Below are positions 4,557 to 6,665 of a stretch of 6,665 nt of DNA, one piece after another. A program made the position numbers and the translations under genes. The stretch is taken from contig MHKL01000020.1 in NCBI GenBank assembly GCA_001818835.1, positions 1 through 6,665 of the forward strand, given 5' to 3'. A model generated the notes under the pieces. That model saw only the letters and a program-made list of their open reading frames with translations, was not told the origin of the DNA and searched no databases. This stretch comes from Candidatus Komeilibacteria bacterium RIFCSPLOWO2_01_FULL_45_10 (GTDB lineage Bacteria; Patescibacteriota; Patescibacteriia; UBA1558; UBA10009). Numbering within the stretch: position 1 is the stretch's first letter; each line of letters begins with the position of its first letter.

Positions 4557-5158
4557 ATGAAGACAATTTAAAATCCCAATTAGAGAGTTTGCTTTTGGTT
4601 TCTGCCAAGCCCCTTTCTTTAAGAAAAATCGCGGAGACCTTGAAAGTCAAGACCAAAGTCGCGGAAGAAGTGACAGACCAGTTGATTTTGGAATATAATC
4701 AAAACGGCGGCGGCATCCGGCTGCTTAAAAACAACGGCCAGATACAGCTAGCTTCTTCTCCGGAAAATACCGATTTAGTCAGGCAATATTTAAAAGAGGA
4801 TTTAATCGGCGAGTTATCCGAGCCATCTTTGGAAACTTTAACCATTATCGCTTACCGCCAGCCCGTTACCAAGGCGGAAATGGAGCAGATCCGGGGGATT
4901 AACTGCAGTTTGATTTTAAGAAATTTGATGATTCGCGGCCTAGTGGAGGCGGAATACGACAAAGAGCGGGCCGTAACCGTTTACGCCGTCACTATGGATT
5001 TTCTTAAGTTTTTAGGCGTCAGCTCCGTGGCTGAACTGCCGGATTTTGAAAAGTTGAACAGCGACGAGAATCTGCAGAAACTTTTAAGCCAGGAATTTTC
5101 CCAGGCCGAAGCCAAAGAAGACAAGGTGGTCAAGGTGGAAGTGAAAGTTGAGGATTAA
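4553..5158 (+). CDS. scpB: Segregation and condensation protein B
   Basis: ScpB forms a dimer of tandem winged-helix domains that binds the middle of ScpA in the SMC-ScpAB condensin. The first winged helix covers about 5-85 (LESLLLVSAKPLSLRKIAE at 10-28, GGGIRLLKNNGQIQLAS at 52-68). The second begins with the family hallmark SEPSLETLTIIAYRQPVTKA (89-108), then EQIRGINCSLILRNLMIRGLVE, read across 111-132. The domain closes with YAVTMDFLKFLGVSS (144-158) and AELPDF (160-165). The last 30 or so residues are acidic and lysine-rich and probably disordered, as in many ScpB proteins. Length (201) is typical. The gene overlaps scpA by 4 bp; its TAA is the first base triplet of a TAAGGA tandem repeat leading to the next gene. 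Confidence 0.96.
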   Translation: MNEDNLKSQLESLLLVSAKPLSLRKIAETLKVKTKVAEEVTDQLILEYNQNGGGIRLLKNNGQIQLASSPENTDLVRQYLKEDLIGELSEPSLETLTIIAYRQPVTKAEMEQIRGINCSLILRNLMIRGLVEAEYDKERAVTVYAVTMDFLKFLGVSSVAELPDFEKLNSDENLQKLLSQEFSQAEAKEDKVVKVEVKVED

Positions 5159-5176
5159 GGACTAAGGAATAAGGAT
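5156..5176 (+). repeat. Three tandem TAAGGAN heptamers, the last acting as ribosome binding site
   Basis: TAAGGAC, TAAGGAA and TAAGGAT follow each other without gaps. The first includes the scpB stop codon; the third places AAGGA (5171-5175) 4 bases before the ATG of the carboxypeptidase gene, so it works as its SD. The repeat may come from replication slippage and gives multiple stop and SD-like signals at the junction. Confidence 0.7.
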
Positions 5177-5179
5177 TTT

Positions 5180-6109
5180 ATGTTGATTTCAATTATAGCC
5201 AACCTGGTTAGTTTGTACAGTTTAATTGCCCTGCCTTTGATTAATACCCAAGTAATTGATGTCGGTAATTTTGCGGAAAGCGGGCGCGTCAATTTAGTTA
5301 AAACCAGTTTGTTAAGAGACGCACCTTACCGTCTGAATAATTATTCCTTGGGCATGAAAGTGACGGCGCCGTCAGCCCTGATCGTTGATAAAAAAAGCGG
5401 TGCGGTCCTGTGGCAGAAAAATCCTGAAGCCGCCCGGCCCCTGGCCAGCATTACTAAATTGATGACCGCCTTGGTTTTTCTAGAGCATCAGCCAACGGCC
5501 GAAACCGAGATTACCATTCAACCGTCCGATAACCGTGGCGGCGGCCGCGTTTATATTTTTCCCGGGGAAACCATCAAGGTCCAGGATCTTTTTAACGCTT
5601 CGTTGGTTGCTTCCTTAAACAACGGCATCATGGCTTTAGTCAGGTCAACGGGACTTAAGGAGGAAGAATTTGTGGCGGCCATGAATCAGAAAGCCAGGGA
5701 TTTAGGCATGGCGGACACGGTTTTTATTGAGCCGACCGGCCTGGATCCGGTCAATATTTCCACCGCTTCCGACATCATCAAGTTAATGAAGGCGGCTTTT
5801 GCGCAGCCGGAAATCGTTTTTGCCACCACTCAGGCGGAATACAGCTTCAGTGTCATCAATGCCGCCCGTCATTATACCCTGAAGAACACCGATAAATTGC
5901 TGGGCAGTTATTTACAAATCAAGGCGGGCAAAACCGGTTATTTGGACGAAGCCGGCTATTGTTTAGCGGCCGAAATAATCGGGCCGCAGGGCCAGGAAAT
6001 TTTAGTGGTGGTTTTAGGCAGCGCCACCGAGTCAGACCGTTTCCAGGATTTAAAGGCCTTAGCCCAGTGGGCGTTTGATAATTATCATTGGACTTTTCTC
6101 CCGTCTTAG
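5180..6109 (+). CDS. D-alanyl-D-alanine carboxypeptidase, peptidase S11 family
   Basis: These penicillin-binding proteins remove the terminal D-Ala from peptidoglycan stem peptides outside the cytoplasmic membrane and so limit cross-linking. All three active-site motifs are present: S90-I-T-K93 with the acylated serine (in PLASITKLMTALVFLE), S145-L-N147 (in VASLNNGIM), and K251-T-G253 (in KAGKTGYLDEAGYC). The hallmark ALIVDKKSGAVLWQKNP (66-82) precedes them. Residues about 2-21 are a hydrophobic segment, either an uncleaved anchor or a signal peptide. Unusually, no K or R precedes it; the first positive residue is R36. The protein (309 residues) lacks the beta-rich C-terminal domain of the longer PBP5 type. 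The start is fixed by the AAGGA SD and by an in-frame stop at 5156-5158 with no start between. It lies 21 bp after scpB and is likely co-transcribed. I leave the symbol empty because dacA, dacB and dacF cannot be told apart here. Confidence 0.93.
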   Translation: MLISIIANLVSLYSLIALPLINTQVIDVGNFAESGRVNLVKTSLLRDAPYRLNNYSLGMKVTAPSALIVDKKSGAVLWQKNPEAARPLASITKLMTALVFLEHQPTAETEITIQPSDNRGGGRVYIFPGETIKVQDLFNASLVASLNNGIMALVRSTGLKEEEFVAAMNQKARDLGMADTVFIEPTGLDPVNISTASDIIKLMKAAFAQPEIVFATTQAEYSFSVINAARHYTLKNTDKLLGSYLQIKAGKTGYLDEAGYCLAAEIIGPQGQEILVVVLGSATESDRFQDLKALAQWAFDNYHWTFLPS

Positions 6110-6152
6110 GTTATTTTTAAAATGAATTACCGATTAATCAATTTTTAAATTT

Positions 6153-6665
6153 ATGAATCAAACTTTAGTCATTGCCAACTGGAAAATGAATTTAACCATC
6201 AAAGAAAGCGGGGAGTTGGCGGAAGGGATTTTAAAGCAAAAGACGAGCTGGTCCGCCGAAAAATCCGCCGTGGTTTTGTGCCCGTCCTTTGAATCGCTGG
6301 CCGCTGTTCAGGAGAAGCTAAAAGGCCAGGCAACGGTGGCTCTGGGAGCGCAGGATTGCTTTTGGGAGGAAACCGGCGCTTTTACCGGCGAAGTTTCGGC
6401 GCGCGTTTTAAAAGAACTGGGCTGCGCTTACGTTATTTTGGGCCATTCCGAAAGAAGGCAGAATCTCGGCGAAACCGACGCGCAAGTCAATTTAAAAGTC
6501 CGCGCCGCTTTAAGAGAGTGCTTGGTGCCCATTGTTTGCGTCGGCGAAACGTTTAACGAAAGGCAGGAAGGGCAAAAGGATTTTGTGGTCATGGAACAGG
6601 TCAAAAAGGCGCTGGACGGCGTTAAGCTTTTGGAAAATGACCGCTTAATCATTGCTTATGAGCCG
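6153..6665 (+). CDS. tpiA: Triosephosphate isomerase, N-terminal 171 residues (cut by the window end)
   Basis: TpiA interconverts dihydroxyacetone phosphate and glyceraldehyde 3-phosphate in glycolysis, in the cytoplasm. The reading frame runs open from the ATG to the last base. It shows the N-terminal ANWKMN (8-13) with substrate-binding N9 and K11, GAQDCF (65-70), the catalytic histidine H98 in ILGHSERRQ (95-103), VCVGET (128-133), and IIAYEP (166-171), where E170 is the catalytic base and the second last residue in the window. This is about two thirds of a normal 250-residue enzyme; the missing part would carry loop 6 and the phosphate-binding glycines. It starts 43 bp after the carboxypeptidase stop in AAATTTATG context with no SD, much like the aspS start. 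Nothing looks broken; the truncation is due to the window edge. Confidence 0.97.
   Translation, partial: MNQTLVIANWKMNLTIKESGELAEGILKQKTSWSAEKSAVVLCPSFESLAAVQEKLKGQATVALGAQDCFWEETGAFTGEVSARVLKELGCAYVILGHSERRQNLGETDAQVNLKVRAALRECLVPIVCVGETFNERQEGQKDFVVMEQVKKALDGVKLLENDRLIIAYEP

Noticed and set aside
6110..6152. Promoter in the AT-rich gap before tpiA
   Set aside because: Many AT-rich hexamers occur, but no -35/-10 pair with acceptable spacing stands out, and tpiA could be read from upstream.
1..6665. CRISPR array, tRNA genes, toxin-antitoxin or defence system
   Set aside because: No regularly spaced direct repeats, no cloverleaf-like segments and no recognisable defence proteins were found; most genes are ordinary housekeeping.

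Overview
The window looks like a chromosomal piece of an uncultured bacterium of the Candidate Phyla Radiation (Patescibacteria, probably Parcubacteria-like). This is inferred from compact minimal-style housekeeping genes, ATGA start/stop overlaps, starts with poor Shine-Dalgarno (SD) sequences in AT-rich context, an aspartyl-tRNA synthetase stripped of an accessory domain, and short TCGAC/CAGGCAAG interspersed repeats inside coding sequence. No ribosomal RNA or other definitive phylogenetic marker is present, so the assignment is tentative. All genes belong to or resemble core chromosome; I see no CRISPR array, phage or toxin-antitoxin module.

Left block (1-3201, all +): the C-terminal end of an unrecognised, very AT-rich gene; aspS (aspartyl-tRNA synthetase); an HD-domain phosphohydrolase; a small basic, probably DNA- or RNA-binding protein; and a YbaK-type aminoacyl-tRNA deacylase. 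The first four reading frames are joined by 4-bp ATGA overlaps, so they are probably one translationally coupled operon; the deacylase follows after 17 bp. A synthetase and a trans-editing enzyme in one transcript suggest a tRNA-charging and quality-control theme. Two genes of this block have been altered by short GC-rich repeats: a nested pair sits in frame in the small protein, and one copy supplies part of the C-terminal tail of the deacylase.

Middle (3202-3851): a non-coding stretch holds small palindromes and a striking 103-bp element bounded by perfect 18-bp inverted repeats. Next comes a single minus-strand gene for an unknown 122-residue acidic protein. It has its own good promoter, strong ribosome binding site and intrinsic terminator with a UUCG loop, and its promoter overlaps the start of scpA.

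Right block (3852-6665, all +): scpA and scpB (kleisin and winged-helix partners of SMC condensin, chromosome segregation), then a D-alanyl-D-alanine carboxypeptidase of the S11 family (peptidoglycan trimming), then the first 171 codons of tpiA (triosephosphate isomerase), cut by the window end. The most unusual items are the nested repeat insertion, the 103-bp inverted-repeat element, the GAD-less AspRS and the self-contained minus-strand gene.
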